Shown one piece after another: positions 33,090 through 40,270 of a stretch of DNA of 60,678 nucleotides (positions are counted from its first letter, which is position 1; every line of letters starts with the position of its first letter). Origin of the DNA: a virus. Position numbers and translations under genes: made by a program. The stretch is from positions 1 through 60,678 of IMG/VR virus record IMGVR_UViG_3300032897_000004. The stretch is one strand, 5' to 3'. Below the pieces are notes generated by a model, which had not been told where the DNA came from, ran no database searches, and saw nothing but the letters and a program-made list of their open reading frames with translations.

Positions 33090-34030
33090 GTTGCCTTCTT
33101 TGTTAACTCGTCAAGCCAATCGGTCCCCGGCACTGAGGGGATGACCGATTCTACCATGACCCCTACCGCCTCCAGCCGCCTGCGGGCACGCGCACCCGCC
33201 CGCTGGCCGACCATGTTGACATCATTGTCAAGCCAGAGGTAGAGGGTCTTGATGCCGGGCGGCGGCTCGATGTTCTCGACGCCGTAGGCGCTCACGGCCG
33301 CGATGGTGGTGCGGTTGGTCGACTCCTGCACGGCGATGCCCGTCTCGATGCCCTCGGTGACGTTCAGGGCATAGTGGTCCTTGACCGGCCCGAGACGCAC
33401 GGCTGCGCCGCGCGTAGCGCCGTCGACCACCGGCCGCGTCATCTTCTTGGGGTGCGAGACCCCGGCCTTGCCGGAGCCCACGTTCGAGAGGTAGATGCGC
33501 TGGATGGCGACCACCTCGCCGCTCGGGGCCTGCACGGGCGCGAGGATGGCGGGGAAGTTGCCGATGAGCTGGTTGTCCTCATAGTAGGCTAGCGAGGGGT
33601 GCAATCTCAGCGAGGGCGGCACGACCCCGGAGAGCCCGCGCGTCTGCAGGTACTCGCTGATGCGCCCGGTGTCGGGCACGGCCTGCTTCCAGAGGGTGGC
33701 GATGTAGTCGGCGTTGACCGGCGTCTCGTCGTGCCAGCTGTCGTCCAATCCTAGCGCCTCTGAGACGCTGTGGAGCGTCTGGGCGAAGTCCCAGTCGTTC
33801 AGCCACTGAAGCAGCGCCAGACCGTCTGAGAACGAGCCACAGGTGGCGCATATCGCGCCGCCCGTGTCCTCGAAGTCTTTGAACACGCGAAAGCCGTCCT
33901 TGCCGCCGTGGCGCGGACAGGGGCCATGCTTGCCCCTGACGATGGCGTCGGTCGCCTGCGGCGCAAGCTGCAGGATGAGGCCGGTCCAACGGCCGCGGGC
34001 CGCCTCCTTTACTATTGCTGCGTCTTGCAT
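33086..34030 (-). CDS. DNA primase (zinc finger plus TOPRIM)
   Basis: A 314-aa protein from ATG 34030. The N-terminal zinc site is CPRHGGKDGFRVF...CATCG (residues about 35-65). The TOPRIM part has NVTEGIETGIAVQES and LYLWLDNDVN (catalytic Glu and DxD). The C-terminus PGTDWLDELTKK is typical of phage primases. It lies upstream of the helicase in the same leftward cluster. A longer in-frame start inside the upstream gene was rejected. Confidence 0.86.
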   Translation of the reverse strand: MQDAAIVKEAARGRWTGLILQLAPQATDAIVRGKHGPCPRHGGKDGFRVFKDFEDTGGAICATCGSFSDGLALLQWLNDWDFAQTLHSVSEALGLDDSWHDETPVNADYIATLWKQAVPDTGRISEYLQTRGLSGVVPPSLRLHPSLAYYEDNQLIGNFPAILAPVQAPSGEVVAIQRIYLSNVGSGKAGVSHPKKMTRPVVDGATRGAAVRLGPVKDHYALNVTEGIETGIAVQESTNRTTIAAVSAYGVENIEPPPGIKTLYLWLDNDVNMVGQRAGARARRRLEAVGVMVESVIPSVPGTDWLDELTKKAT

Positions 34031-34461
34031 CCGAACAGCCCCATCTCGGTGAGGGTCTCGTAGCAGGCGGTGATGGTGGGCACACACTGGGGCTCGTAGC
34101 GCTGGCAGCGTCGCAGGGCGTATTCCTCGGGGATGGCGTAGGCCGTATAGAGCGTCGCCGCCGTCAGGAAGAAATCCTCAGTGTGCGACCGGTAGACGAG
34201 GCAGCCCTCCGGGCGCTCGCAGGGGACGGCGAGGTGGGTTATCTCGTGAATCACCACAAGTGCAAGGTCGTAGGGGTCGTCACCGGGTTCGATGACGATA
34301 GTGTCGTCGGCGAGCAGCTCGCCGTGGCTGCAGTGGTCGTCGATGTGCCACGCACGATAGGCGCTTTCGGAGACCTTGCCGACCCGTACCTTCGGGGCGG
34401 GAATCTCCAGCGCCTCGGCCACCTCCTGGGCGAGGCTGTTGAGCATCTCCGCAACTGACAT
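34012..34461 (-). CDS. Zinc metallopeptidase-like protein (HExxH)
   Basis: A 149-aa protein from ATG 34461 behind GGGGGGTAGC. ALVVIHEITHLAVPCERPEG contains HEITH, the zinc-binding HExxH, with more His and Glu residues following (SHTEDFFLTAA). The size matches small SprT/minimal metallopeptidases seen in phages. The substrate is unknown. Confidence 0.66.
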   Translation of the reverse strand: MSVAEMLNSLAQEVAEALEIPAPKVRVGKVSESAYRAWHIDDHCSHGELLADDTIVIEPGDDPYDLALVVIHEITHLAVPCERPEGCLVYRSHTEDFFLTAATLYTAYAIPEEYALRRCQRYEPQCVPTITACYETLTEMGLFGCKTQQ

Positions 34462-34499
34462 TGCTACCCCCCGTGGAGCTTCAGGACCTTGCCACCATA

Positions 34500-34751
34500 T
34501 CACTCGACCGGGACGGAAACCACGTTGCGGTCACCAATCCAGGCCGTCATCTGCTCCTCCGGTCCCCACCAGCACTGGACGCCCCAGAGCACGGTGCCGT
34601 CGTCCAGCACGATTTTCGGATTGTTCACCGGCAGCGGCAAAAGGTCACAGGGTTCATCACCGACGTAGACGCCATGGCCGAAGACGTTCACCGTCGTGTC
34701 GTCGGCGTCGCGACAAGCGATGACGCGGGTGCCGGGTTCCGTTGATGCCAT
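34500..34751 (-). CDS. Small conserved phage protein
   Basis: An 83-aa protein from ATG 34751 with GGAGGG upstream. The segments GTRVIACRDADDTTVNVFGH, NNPKIVLDDGTVLWGVQCWW and GPEEQMTAWIGDRNVVSV recall a frequent phage/plasmid hypothetical family. It is the first gene after a strong promoter. Function is unknown. Confidence 0.68.
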   Translation of the reverse strand: MASTEPGTRVIACRDADDTTVNVFGHGVYVGDEPCDLLPLPVNNPKIVLDDGTVLWGVQCWWGPEEQMTAWIGDRNVVSVPVE

Positions 34752-34773
34752 GTTTCCCTCCACAAGTGACAGA

Positions 34774-34808
34774 GGGGCGGCGACCCCAGTATCGGATGTC
34801 GCCGCCCC
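34774..34808 (-). promoter_or_regulatory. Perfect hairpin in the leader of the primase operon
   Basis: Arms GGGGCGGCGAC and GTCGCCGCCCC are perfect over 11 bp with a 13-base loop. They lie between the promoter at 34825-34852 and the first start codon, so they form a stem in the 5' leader. No T-run follows. Probably an mRNA stability or attenuation element. Confidence 0.6.
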
Positions 34809-34824
34809 GATGACTGACACTACC

Positions 34825-34852
34825 ATTATAACGGTAGCCCAGTCCCTGTCAA
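34825..34852 (-). promoter_or_regulatory. Strong sigma70-like promoter of the replication operon
   Basis: The minus strand has TTGACA (34847-34852), a 16-base spacer and TATAAT (34825-34830), both hexamers perfect. It points left to 34751 and the primase/helicase genes. It is the best consensus promoter in the window and probably an early one. Confidence 0.82.
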
Positions 34853-34857
34853 CATGC

Positions 34858-35586
34858 TCAGTACCAGCCGTAGGCCAGTTCGTGCGCCCATGCGGCTACT
34901 GGCGACCCGTAGCTGCTGCGGATATAACTGATGCCCCAGCGAATCTGGGTCGCGGCGTTCCGCGCCCAGTCCGCACCTGCGGCAGCCATCTTGCTGCCGG
35001 GCAACGCTTGCGGGATGCCATAGGCACCACTGCTGCTGTTGCAGGCGTTGGGGTTCCAGTTACTCTCGCGCATCCACAGGCTGTAGAGCGCATTCCACTG
35101 CGCTCCGACCCAGCCGCAGGCAGCGGCCAACGCATGGCCGATGGCGAGGGGTGAGCCAGAGACGGCGGCGCAGATGCCGCGATGGGCACGAGCTGCCCTT
35201 GCGCGGGCCTCTCTCGCGAGCTTGTTTGTCAGCCGAGCATAGCGGCCAGCCAGCGAGCGATAGTGCATTCCCGCGTGCTTCCAAGCCGCGGTCGAGGCGT
35301 ATGTGCCAAGAAGGTGGGGCAGTCGCGCTACATGCCTGTAGCGCAGTAGGCGATGGCGATTAGCCGTAGCCTGACGATGCCAGCCCTTGGCCCACTCGAC
35401 CCAAGCGTGGTTCGGAAGCGGTCTGGTGAGCTGCGACGTTAAGAACGTCGGGTGCGCCGTAGCGAGCGTGAAAACGACCGGTTCAGCCGCTGCGTTCGCA
35501 CTGGGAGGGTTGTCAGCCGCGATAGAAACGGCTGAGACGATAGCCAGCAAGATGAAGACGGCTATCGTCACCATTAGGCGGGACAT
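34858..35586 (-). CDS. Secreted transglycosylase-like endolysin
   Basis: A 242-aa protein from ATG 35586. MSRLMVTIAVFILLAIVSAV is a signal peptide. Residues about 60-130 (WVEWAKGWHRQATANRHRLL; YASTAAWKHAGMHYRSLAGR) form a domain shared with the NlpC/P60 gene upstream. The C-terminus (residues about 155-240) is SLT-like: LYSLWMRESNWNPNACNSSS with the catalytic Glu, GAYGIPQALPGSKMA, and a WGISYIRSSYGSP strand. It cleaves the glycan backbone. A 9-codon leader ORF with the main SD precedes it. Confidence 0.78.
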   Translation of the reverse strand: MSRLMVTIAVFILLAIVSAVSIAADNPPSANAAAEPVVFTLATAHPTFLTSQLTRPLPNHAWVEWAKGWHRQATANRHRLLRYRHVARLPHLLGTYASTAAWKHAGMHYRSLAGRYARLTNKLAREARARAARAHRGICAAVSGSPLAIGHALAAACGWVGAQWNALYSLWMRESNWNPNACNSSSGAYGIPQALPGSKMAAAGADWARNAATQIRWGISYIRSSYGSPVAAWAHELAYGWY

Positions 35587-35587
35587 C

Positions 35588-35614
35588 CTAGACGAAGTCC
35601 AGCTTGAGGAACAT
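35588..35614 (-). promoter_or_regulatory. Leader minigene before the transglycosylase
   Basis: AAAGGAG is followed by ATG 35614 and the frame MFLKLDFV-stop, ending one base before the transglycosylase ATG. The lysin ATG itself has a poor SD, so its translation may depend on termination-reinitiation at this minigene. This would time or limit lysin synthesis. Confidence 0.5.
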
Positions 35615-35783
35615 GGCTTCTCCTTTCGGTTGGCCCTGTCTGGCCACACACAAGGTACGAAGCGACGTCACTTCGTTACTCATCCTTGACCTGCACCCAG
35701 GTATCGGTACCGCTGGCCACTCAGCACCTCTACCATCGGCAGGCCAAGGTCAAGTCGGCCTTGCCTGTGCGACCGTTGTTAAA

Positions 35784-35803
35784 GCGCCCGCCATACGGCG
35801 GGC
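35784..35803 (-). terminator. Hairpin after the NlpC/P60 gene
   Basis: The minus strand has GCCCGCC-GTAT-GGCGGGC followed by GCTTTAAC, 17 bases past the NlpC/P60 stop. A short terminator that separates the two lytic genes. Confidence 0.6.
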
Positions 35804-35820
35804 ACATGTTATGTTACCCC

Positions 35821-36624
35821 CTACCGTCCAAGATGGCAAGCGCTTGACGGTGAACCCACGTTGTCAATGCGCACGACCGCCCCGGTGTAGGGTGCATCAA
35901 TCATTTCGCCGCCACCGATGTAGATGCCGACATGGTAGGCGGGATAGCCAAAGAACACGAGGTCGCCAGGACTGAGGCCGCTCAGCGACACGCCCGCACC
36001 TGCGACCTGCTGCGCCGAGGCGAGATGCGGAAGGCTGATGCCGAAGTGGCCGAAGACGTAGGCGACGAGGCCGGAGCAATCGAAGCCGCCGGGCGATTCG
36101 CCACCCCAGACGTAGGGGACGCCGAGGAAGTTCTTGGCATAGGCGACAATCTCTTGGCCGAAGCTACGATACTCCTGCTGCAGCCGACGTATCACCCGCG
36201 CATAGAGCTTGGAGTACAGCTTGGCGTAACGATGGGCGAGCCTACGATAACGCATGCCAACGCGCTTCCAGGCGGTGGTCGAAGCCGATTTGCGGGGCAG
36301 ACGAGGAAGGGTCGCTACACGAGCGAAGTGCAGCACGGCGTGACGGTTCCGGCACGCCTGACAGTGCCACCCCTTGGCCCATCTGACCCAATGGGTGTCG
36401 GTCTTTGGTTTGTCTGGTTTGCCGAGCATCACTGCCACCGAGTAGGTGGGGTGCATCGGCGAGTACACAACGTCAACCGCTGGCGGTAGCTCGGCCTTTT
36501 GTGTCACACTGGCCGAGACTATCGGCACAATGGCAAGCAGCAGAAAGACGCCGACTGCAGCGAGCAACCGCGGTAGACGGCTTGGGGTACGCTTGAGGTG
36601 ACGCCACCGTTTCCGTTTCTCCAT
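35821..36624 (-). CDS. Secreted NlpC/P60 peptidoglycan endopeptidase
   Basis: A 267-aa protein. A basic N-terminus and LLAAVGVFLLLAIVPIVSAS form a signal anchor or peptide. Residues about 80-150 (WVRWAKGWHCQACRNRHAVL; KSASTTAWKRVGMRYRRLAH) are homologous to the same region of the transglycosylase. The catalytic domain (about 165-265) has GVPYVWGGESPGGFDCSGLV (Cys), GDLVFFGYPAYHVGIYIGGG (His) and a late polar residue. It cuts stem peptides. Confidence 0.86.
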   Translation of the reverse strand: MEKRKRWRHLKRTPSRLPRLLAAVGVFLLLAIVPIVSASVTQKAELPPAVDVVYSPMHPTYSVAVMLGKPDKPKTDTHWVRWAKGWHCQACRNRHAVLHFARVATLPRLPRKSASTTAWKRVGMRYRRLAHRYAKLYSKLYARVIRRLQQEYRSFGQEIVAYAKNFLGVPYVWGGESPGGFDCSGLVAYVFGHFGISLPHLASAQQVAGAGVSLSGLSPGDLVFFGYPAYHVGIYIGGGEMIDAPYTGAVVRIDNVGSPSSACHLGR

Positions 36625-36641
36625 TCCGCATGACTCTCCTC

Positions 36642-36794
36642 TCAGTAGGACTTCGTCTTCGGCCGGTGCTTGCGCCGGGCCTTCTTGGCGGCCTTGCGTT
36701 CAGCGTCTCGCTGCGCCAGCTGCTTGAAGTAGTTTTTGCTGTCGTGCGGCTGCTTACCGGTCTTGAACGACGTAATCCCCTTCAGCGGTTTCAT
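36642..36794 (-). CDS. Small basic protein
   Basis: A 50-aa protein from ATG 36794 with GGAGGC at good spacing: it starts MKPLKGITSFKTGKQPHDSK and ends in a Lys/Arg-rich tail (KKARRKHRPKTKSY). Helical and very basic, so probably nucleic-acid binding. It ends 18 bases before the NlpC/P60 gene. No family is recognised. Confidence 0.65.
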   Translation of the reverse strand: MKPLKGITSFKTGKQPHDSKNYFKQLAQRDAERKAAKKARRKHRPKTKSY

Positions 36795-36829
36795 GCCTCC
36801 TCCTTTCCTAGTATAGCCGGAGTGGTAAT

Positions 36830-37063
36830 CTAGTAGATGAGAATCGTCACTTCAGACCAACGCTCCTTGACCCACTGAGGGCCACGGAAGATGCCGCGGG
36901 TCTTCTTGCCGATGGGCAGTGGCGGCGTGAAGACGCCGGTCAGCGGCCAGAAGCAGCCGACCAAGACGTGGCCGACAACCCGGCCATCCAGCACGACCCG
37001 GGCGAGCTTGAACGTGGTCAGCCCAAGCAGGGTGTTACCGATGCGCCGCAGGAAGAACAACAT
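36830..37063 (-). CDS. Small protein with hydrophobic stretch
   Basis: A 77-aa protein behind GGAGAGAG. The first 45 residues are largely hydrophobic (FKLARVVLDGRVVGHVLVGC then FWPLTGVFT), and the C-terminus is basic. It may be membrane-associated. It follows the 72-aa gene at 37071 in the unit driven by the 37317-37345 promoter. Confidence 0.55.
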   Translation of the reverse strand: MLFFLRRIGNTLLGLTTFKLARVVLDGRVVGHVLVGCFWPLTGVFTPPLPIGKKTRGIFRGPQWVKERWSEVTILIY

Positions 37064-37070
37064 CTCTCTC

Positions 37071-37289
37071 CTAGTTGTTGGATTGGAGTTTACGCATCAG
37101 GGCTAACAGCTCTGAGCCGACATGCCTTGTTTCGTTGATGTCATGAGCAAACTCAACGTCAATGTGCTTGAAGTGCGCACAGTTTGGGTGCTCCTTGTCG
37201 TGCTTCTTCGATTCGGCGAGTAGCACCTTGCCTTGCTTCACGAAGGCTTGTGCCGCCTGCACTGCCTCTTCGAGAGTTTGCTTTTTCAA
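37071..37289 (-). CDS. Small helical protein, unknown
   Basis: A 72-aa protein from TTG 37289, spaced 5 bases from GAGGAGG; a longer frame upstream would cross the promoter and was not used. The helix KQTLEEAVQAAQAFVKQGKV is followed by a His/Cys region (EHPNCAHFKHIDVEFAHDIN). It is the first gene after the strong promoter at 37317-37345. Confidence 0.6.
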   Translation of the reverse strand: MKKQTLEEAVQAAQAFVKQGKVLLAESKKHDKEHPNCAHFKHIDVEFAHDINETRHVGSELLALMRKLQSNN

Positions 37290-37316
37290 GGCCACCTCCT
37301 CAGCCCATTTGACATG

Positions 37317-37345
37317 AGTATAACAAAAGGGGCTGAGGTTGTCAA
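37317..37345 (-). promoter_or_regulatory. Strong promoter nested in a terminator
   Basis: TTGACA (37340-37345), a 17-base spacer and TATACT (37317-37322, with extended TGT) on the minus strand. The -35 lies in the loop of the terminator hairpin at 37329-37356, so one short DNA stretch ends the upstream unit and starts the next. Confidence 0.78.
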
Positions 37346-37356
37346 ACCCCAGCCCC
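37323..37356 (-). terminator. Rho-independent terminator overlapping a promoter
   Basis: The minus-strand RNA has a 12-bp stem (GGGGCTGGGGTT / AACCTCAGCCCC, one G-U pair) with loop TGAC at 37329-37356, followed by TTTTGTT. It terminates the AAA ATPase unit. The loop contains most of the next promoter's -35. Confidence 0.75.
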
Positions 37357-37381
37357 CGAGCAGCCCCTGCGCGGGGCAACC

Positions 37382-37600
37382 TTATGGCTTCGTACCGTCC
37401 GGTCCCTTTACCGGCCGCACCTTCGGGATGCGTATCGGATTCCCGTTGCGGTCGATGCGGATTTCATCCTCGCCCTCGTCGTCGTCCGAGGAGTAGGCGA
37501 AGTGCCAGCCACTGATGGGACAGATGCCGATGCCGCGCGTGCCGCTGTCCTGCAGCTTGACAAGGTGGTTGGGACAGCGTGCTGACAGCTGTCTCGTCAT
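37382..37600 (-). CDS. Small acidic protein, possible zinc site
   Basis: A 72-aa protein. CPNHLVKLQDSGTRGIGICP has Cys/His residues, and the middle DDDEGEDE is acidic. The start overlaps the AAA ATPase stop (TGATG). No family is recognised. Confidence 0.58.
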   Translation of the reverse strand: MTRQLSARCPNHLVKLQDSGTRGIGICPISGWHFAYSSDDDEGEDEIRIDRNGNPIRIPKVRPVKGPDGTKP

Positions 37601-38961
37601 CAGTGCACCTTTCCCTTCTCGCCGTTCATCAGGATGTAGTCCGTGACGATGTCGCGCATCTCTTCCTTGAGCGACTGCTGACGTCGCGGCTGCTCGGCGT
37701 ACTCGTAGTCGCCGCCGCCCTGCTGGATTTGCAGGCTGCCGCTGGCCGTCATGCCCAGACCCACGGGCCGCGGCCTGCGATAGCGCGAGCCAATCTCGTC
37801 GTAGAAGCGCTTCATGCTCTCCTTCTCACGGGCCAACGCCCAGTCAAGCGTCTCCTTGTCGATGGCGGGCAACTTCCGGTACGCAGCCCTGCGGGCCGCG
37901 TTCAGGATGACGTTCTTGATATTCCCGCCCGCAATCTTTGCCTTGGCGTACTCGTTGAAGTCGACGTCGTCGGCCAGCGGCGCATCCTCCGGCATGAGCA
38001 CCCGCCAGATGGCGGCACGCTCAGCCTCGGTCGGGAAGGGGAACTCAATCTTTGCCGCGACGCGACGCTCGAAGGCGGGGTCCATCTCGCAGAGACGGTT
38101 GGTCGTGAAGATGACCACGCCTGTGTAGAGTTCGAGCGCCGACAGGAGCGCGTTAATCTGGCCAGCGAGTATCATACCCACTTCCTCGCGCGGCCCAATG
38201 AGGCTATCGCACTCGTCGAAGAGCAGCAGCTCCTTGTTCTCGACCGCCTTCTCGAAGAACTCCTTCAGCGCCCGCTCCGCGCCGCCCGGCTCGGATGACT
38301 GCACCTCGGCGGTCTGCACTATCTTGAGCGTCAAGCCCAGCGTGTTGGCCAGCGCCTGGGCGACGAGCGTCTTGCCGCAGCCCGGAGGGCCGTAGAAGAG
38401 CATGCTGACCGCAGTGCCCTTCTCGAACACCTCGCCGAAACCCCAGTCTTCGAAGATGAGGTCGTTGTTGGCAATCTGTCCGATGGCCTCGCGGATTTCT
38501 TCCTTCTTGTGCTCATCCAGCACGACGCTGTCGAGTGTGACTATCTCGGCCGCCTTGGGCCGAGGCTGCTTGACCTCGGCCCAGAGGCAGTCGACCTTGT
38601 TCAGTTCGGCAACTTGGTCGAAACGGACAGGGAGCTTGACTTCAGTGACGTCGCTCGACATCTCGTTGCCTTGGGCATCCCACGCCTTCTCCACCTTGAT
38701 GAAGGCATAGCTGCGCCCGGACGCCTCACCAGTGCGTACGACATGGCCTGCATACAGCACGGGACCACTGTAGTTCTCGAACTCCTTCAACGCCTTCGTA
38801 TCGAGGTGGTTCAGGGGCTCGTCTGTGCAGTTGTCCGCGCTGAACGGCGTATAGACGGCCGTGCAGGTCGCGTTTGTCCGCACGTAGTCGCCCTCCTTGA
38901 GGGTTTCCAGACCCCCAAGTTGGTTGGCGGCAACGGCGACGAATGTCCGCTTCTTTGCCAT
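37600..38961 (-). CDS. AAA+ ATPase with N-terminal substrate domain
   Basis: A 453-aa protein. Residues 1-165 form a beta-rich N-domain (YVRTNATCTAVYTPFSADNC). The AAA core has Walker A MLFYGPPGCGKTLVAQALA (about 195), Walker B LLLFDECDSLIG (about 250), sensor 1 VVIFTTNRLCEMDPAF, and the second-region FPTEAERAAIWRVLMPEDAP. A short Gln/Arg-rich tail ends it. The core resembles Cdc48/FtsH/Vps4-type unfoldases. The partner is unknown; a virion or host-protein remodeller is possible. Confidence 0.82.
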   Translation of the reverse strand: MAKKRTFVAVAANQLGGLETLKEGDYVRTNATCTAVYTPFSADNCTDEPLNHLDTKALKEFENYSGPVLYAGHVVRTGEASGRSYAFIKVEKAWDAQGNEMSSDVTEVKLPVRFDQVAELNKVDCLWAEVKQPRPKAAEIVTLDSVVLDEHKKEEIREAIGQIANNDLIFEDWGFGEVFEKGTAVSMLFYGPPGCGKTLVAQALANTLGLTLKIVQTAEVQSSEPGGAERALKEFFEKAVENKELLLFDECDSLIGPREEVGMILAGQINALLSALELYTGVVIFTTNRLCEMDPAFERRVAAKIEFPFPTEAERAAIWRVLMPEDAPLADDVDFNEYAKAKIAGGNIKNVILNAARRAAYRKLPAIDKETLDWALAREKESMKRFYDEIGSRYRRPRPVGLGMTASGSLQIQQGGGDYEYAEQPRRQQSLKEEMRDIVTDYILMNGEKGKVH

Positions 38962-38968
38962 GGTTCTC

Positions 38969-39214
38969 CTACTTCGTGCGTGCCAGCAGCAGGTCCCGCT
39001 GCAGCGTGACGGTGCGCAGCTTCAGCTCCAGGCTGCGGATGTTCTTCTTGTGCTGGTTGGACTTCCGCGCCGTGCGCTGGTGGATGAGCCGCAGGTCGCA
39101 GAGCTGCTCGCCGAGCACGACGGTCTTGGCCTTGTAGTACTCGACCCGTGCGGTGAGCCTGTCGACTTCGTTCTGCAGCTCCTGCTCGCGTGCGATGGTG
39201 CGTGTTGGTGCCAT
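38969..39214 (-). CDS. Small coiled-coil protein
   Basis: An 81-aa protein. Long amphipathic helices (REQELQNEVDRLTARVEYYK; RSLELKLRTVTLQRDLLLAR) indicate a coiled coil, with a basic middle. It is the first gene of the leftward unit with the AAA ATPase (7-base gap), so it might be an adaptor for it; that is inference. Confidence 0.62.
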   Translation of the reverse strand: MAPTRTIAREQELQNEVDRLTARVEYYKAKTVVLGEQLCDLRLIHQRTARKSNQHKKNIRSLELKLRTVTLQRDLLLARTK

Positions 39215-39243
39215 CTTCCCTCCTGTCGTTTCCGGTCTCCAGC

Positions 39244-39273
39244 AGCATACGCCATCGGCGCGGTGTTCGTCAA
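39244..39273 (-). promoter_or_regulatory. Promoter of the AAA ATPase unit
   Basis: The minus strand has TTGACG (39268-39273), 18 bases, TATGCT (39244-39249), placed 30 bases before the coiled-coil gene. It is divergent from the rightward promoter at 39294-39302. Confidence 0.7.
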
Positions 39274-39293
39274 GGGAGAAACATAACGCCTTG

Positions 39294-39302
39294 TGCTATG
39301 AT
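39294..39302 (+). promoter_or_regulatory. Extended -10 promoter of the cysteine peptidase unit
   Basis: The plus strand reads TGC-TATGAT, 30 bases before ATG 39333. There is no clear -35. It drives the peptidase, RlaP and zinc-ribbon genes. Confidence 0.6.
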
Positions 39303-39332
39303 TATAGTAGTTGTAGAAACGAGAGGAGAGCC

Positions 39333-40253
39333 ATGCGCAAATTCAAGTTCGGTCGAATTGCTTCTTCCCCTGCGAAGCTCGCTCGACGCCTGTTCATCCA
39401 TCCCAAATACCTTAACATTGATGAGCTGCCGATGCGTCCCGCCAGCGTGGACTACTCCAACGTGGGCGAGCCCCTTGGCATGATGCTCAACGACTCGCTC
39501 GGCGATTGTACCTGCGCCGGGGTCGGTCACGCGACGCAAGTCGCGTGCTGGTATGGTCAGAAGACTCCCTCGGCCGTCAAGGACCACGACGTCCTCGTGC
39601 TCTATGAGAAGGCCGCTGGCTACAATCCCAACGACCCCAACAGCGACCAGGGAGCGGAGCTTCTCGACATCCTCAACTACTGGTCGAAGAACCCCTTCGT
39701 CAATAACAAGCTCGACGCGTTCGTCGCCTTCGACCCCACCAACCCCGACCACTGGAAGGCCGCGGTCGATTTCTGGGGTTGCGCCTACATTGGCGTCTGG
39801 CTGCCTCAAAATGTGGTCGACGCCCTCGAAAGTGGTCAGGTCATCGACTGGATTCTCACAACCGACCGGGTCACCCAGAGCGCGGGCCACTGCGTCATCG
39901 TCGTGGGCTATGACGACAAGGGGTTGACAGTTGTTACCTGGGGGCAGACAATCAAGATGTCGTGGGCCTTCGCCGCGAAGTATTGTGACGAGGCGTATGT
40001 GCTCTTGATGAGCCAGTGGGCCAGCGGCAACGAGCCTAACAACTTCAACGAGGAGCAGCTCAAGAATGACCTCGCACAAGTGCAGGGCGGTGGCGTTATC
40101 CCGGTCGACGGTCCTCCCGCGCCGCCTAATCCACCGGTACCACCTGCTCCTCCCGCTCCTCCAACACCCAACCCCGAGCCGATTGACGAGCGGATTGTTA
40201 AGGCGATTATCAAAGCCCTCCAGAAAGCTATTGAAGAGCTAGAGGAACTGTAA
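39333..40253 (+). CDS. Papain-like cysteine peptidase
   Basis: A 306-aa protein from ATG 39333 with GAGGAGAG. NDSLGDCTCAGVGHATQVAC carries the nucleophile Cys context, QSAGHCVIVVGYDDKGLTVV the His, and TWGQTIKMSWAFAAKYCDEA the following polar/Trp region, as in papain/C39-like folds. Residues about 255-285 are a Pro-rich hinge (PPAPPNPPVPPAPPAPPTPN) and the end is an amphipathic helix (VKAIIKALQKAIEELEEL). There is no signal peptide. The target is unknown. Confidence 0.72.
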   Translation: MRKFKFGRIASSPAKLARRLFIHPKYLNIDELPMRPASVDYSNVGEPLGMMLNDSLGDCTCAGVGHATQVACWYGQKTPSAVKDHDVLVLYEKAAGYNPNDPNSDQGAELLDILNYWSKNPFVNNKLDAFVAFDPTNPDHWKAAVDFWGCAYIGVWLPQNVVDALESGQVIDWILTTDRVTQSAGHCVIVVGYDDKGLTVVTWGQTIKMSWAFAAKYCDEAYVLLMSQWASGNEPNNFNEEQLKNDLAQVQGGGVIPVDGPPAPPNPPVPPAPPAPPTPNPEPIDERIVKAIIKALQKAIEELEEL

Positions 40254-40270
40254 TCAGCGAGAAACTGATA

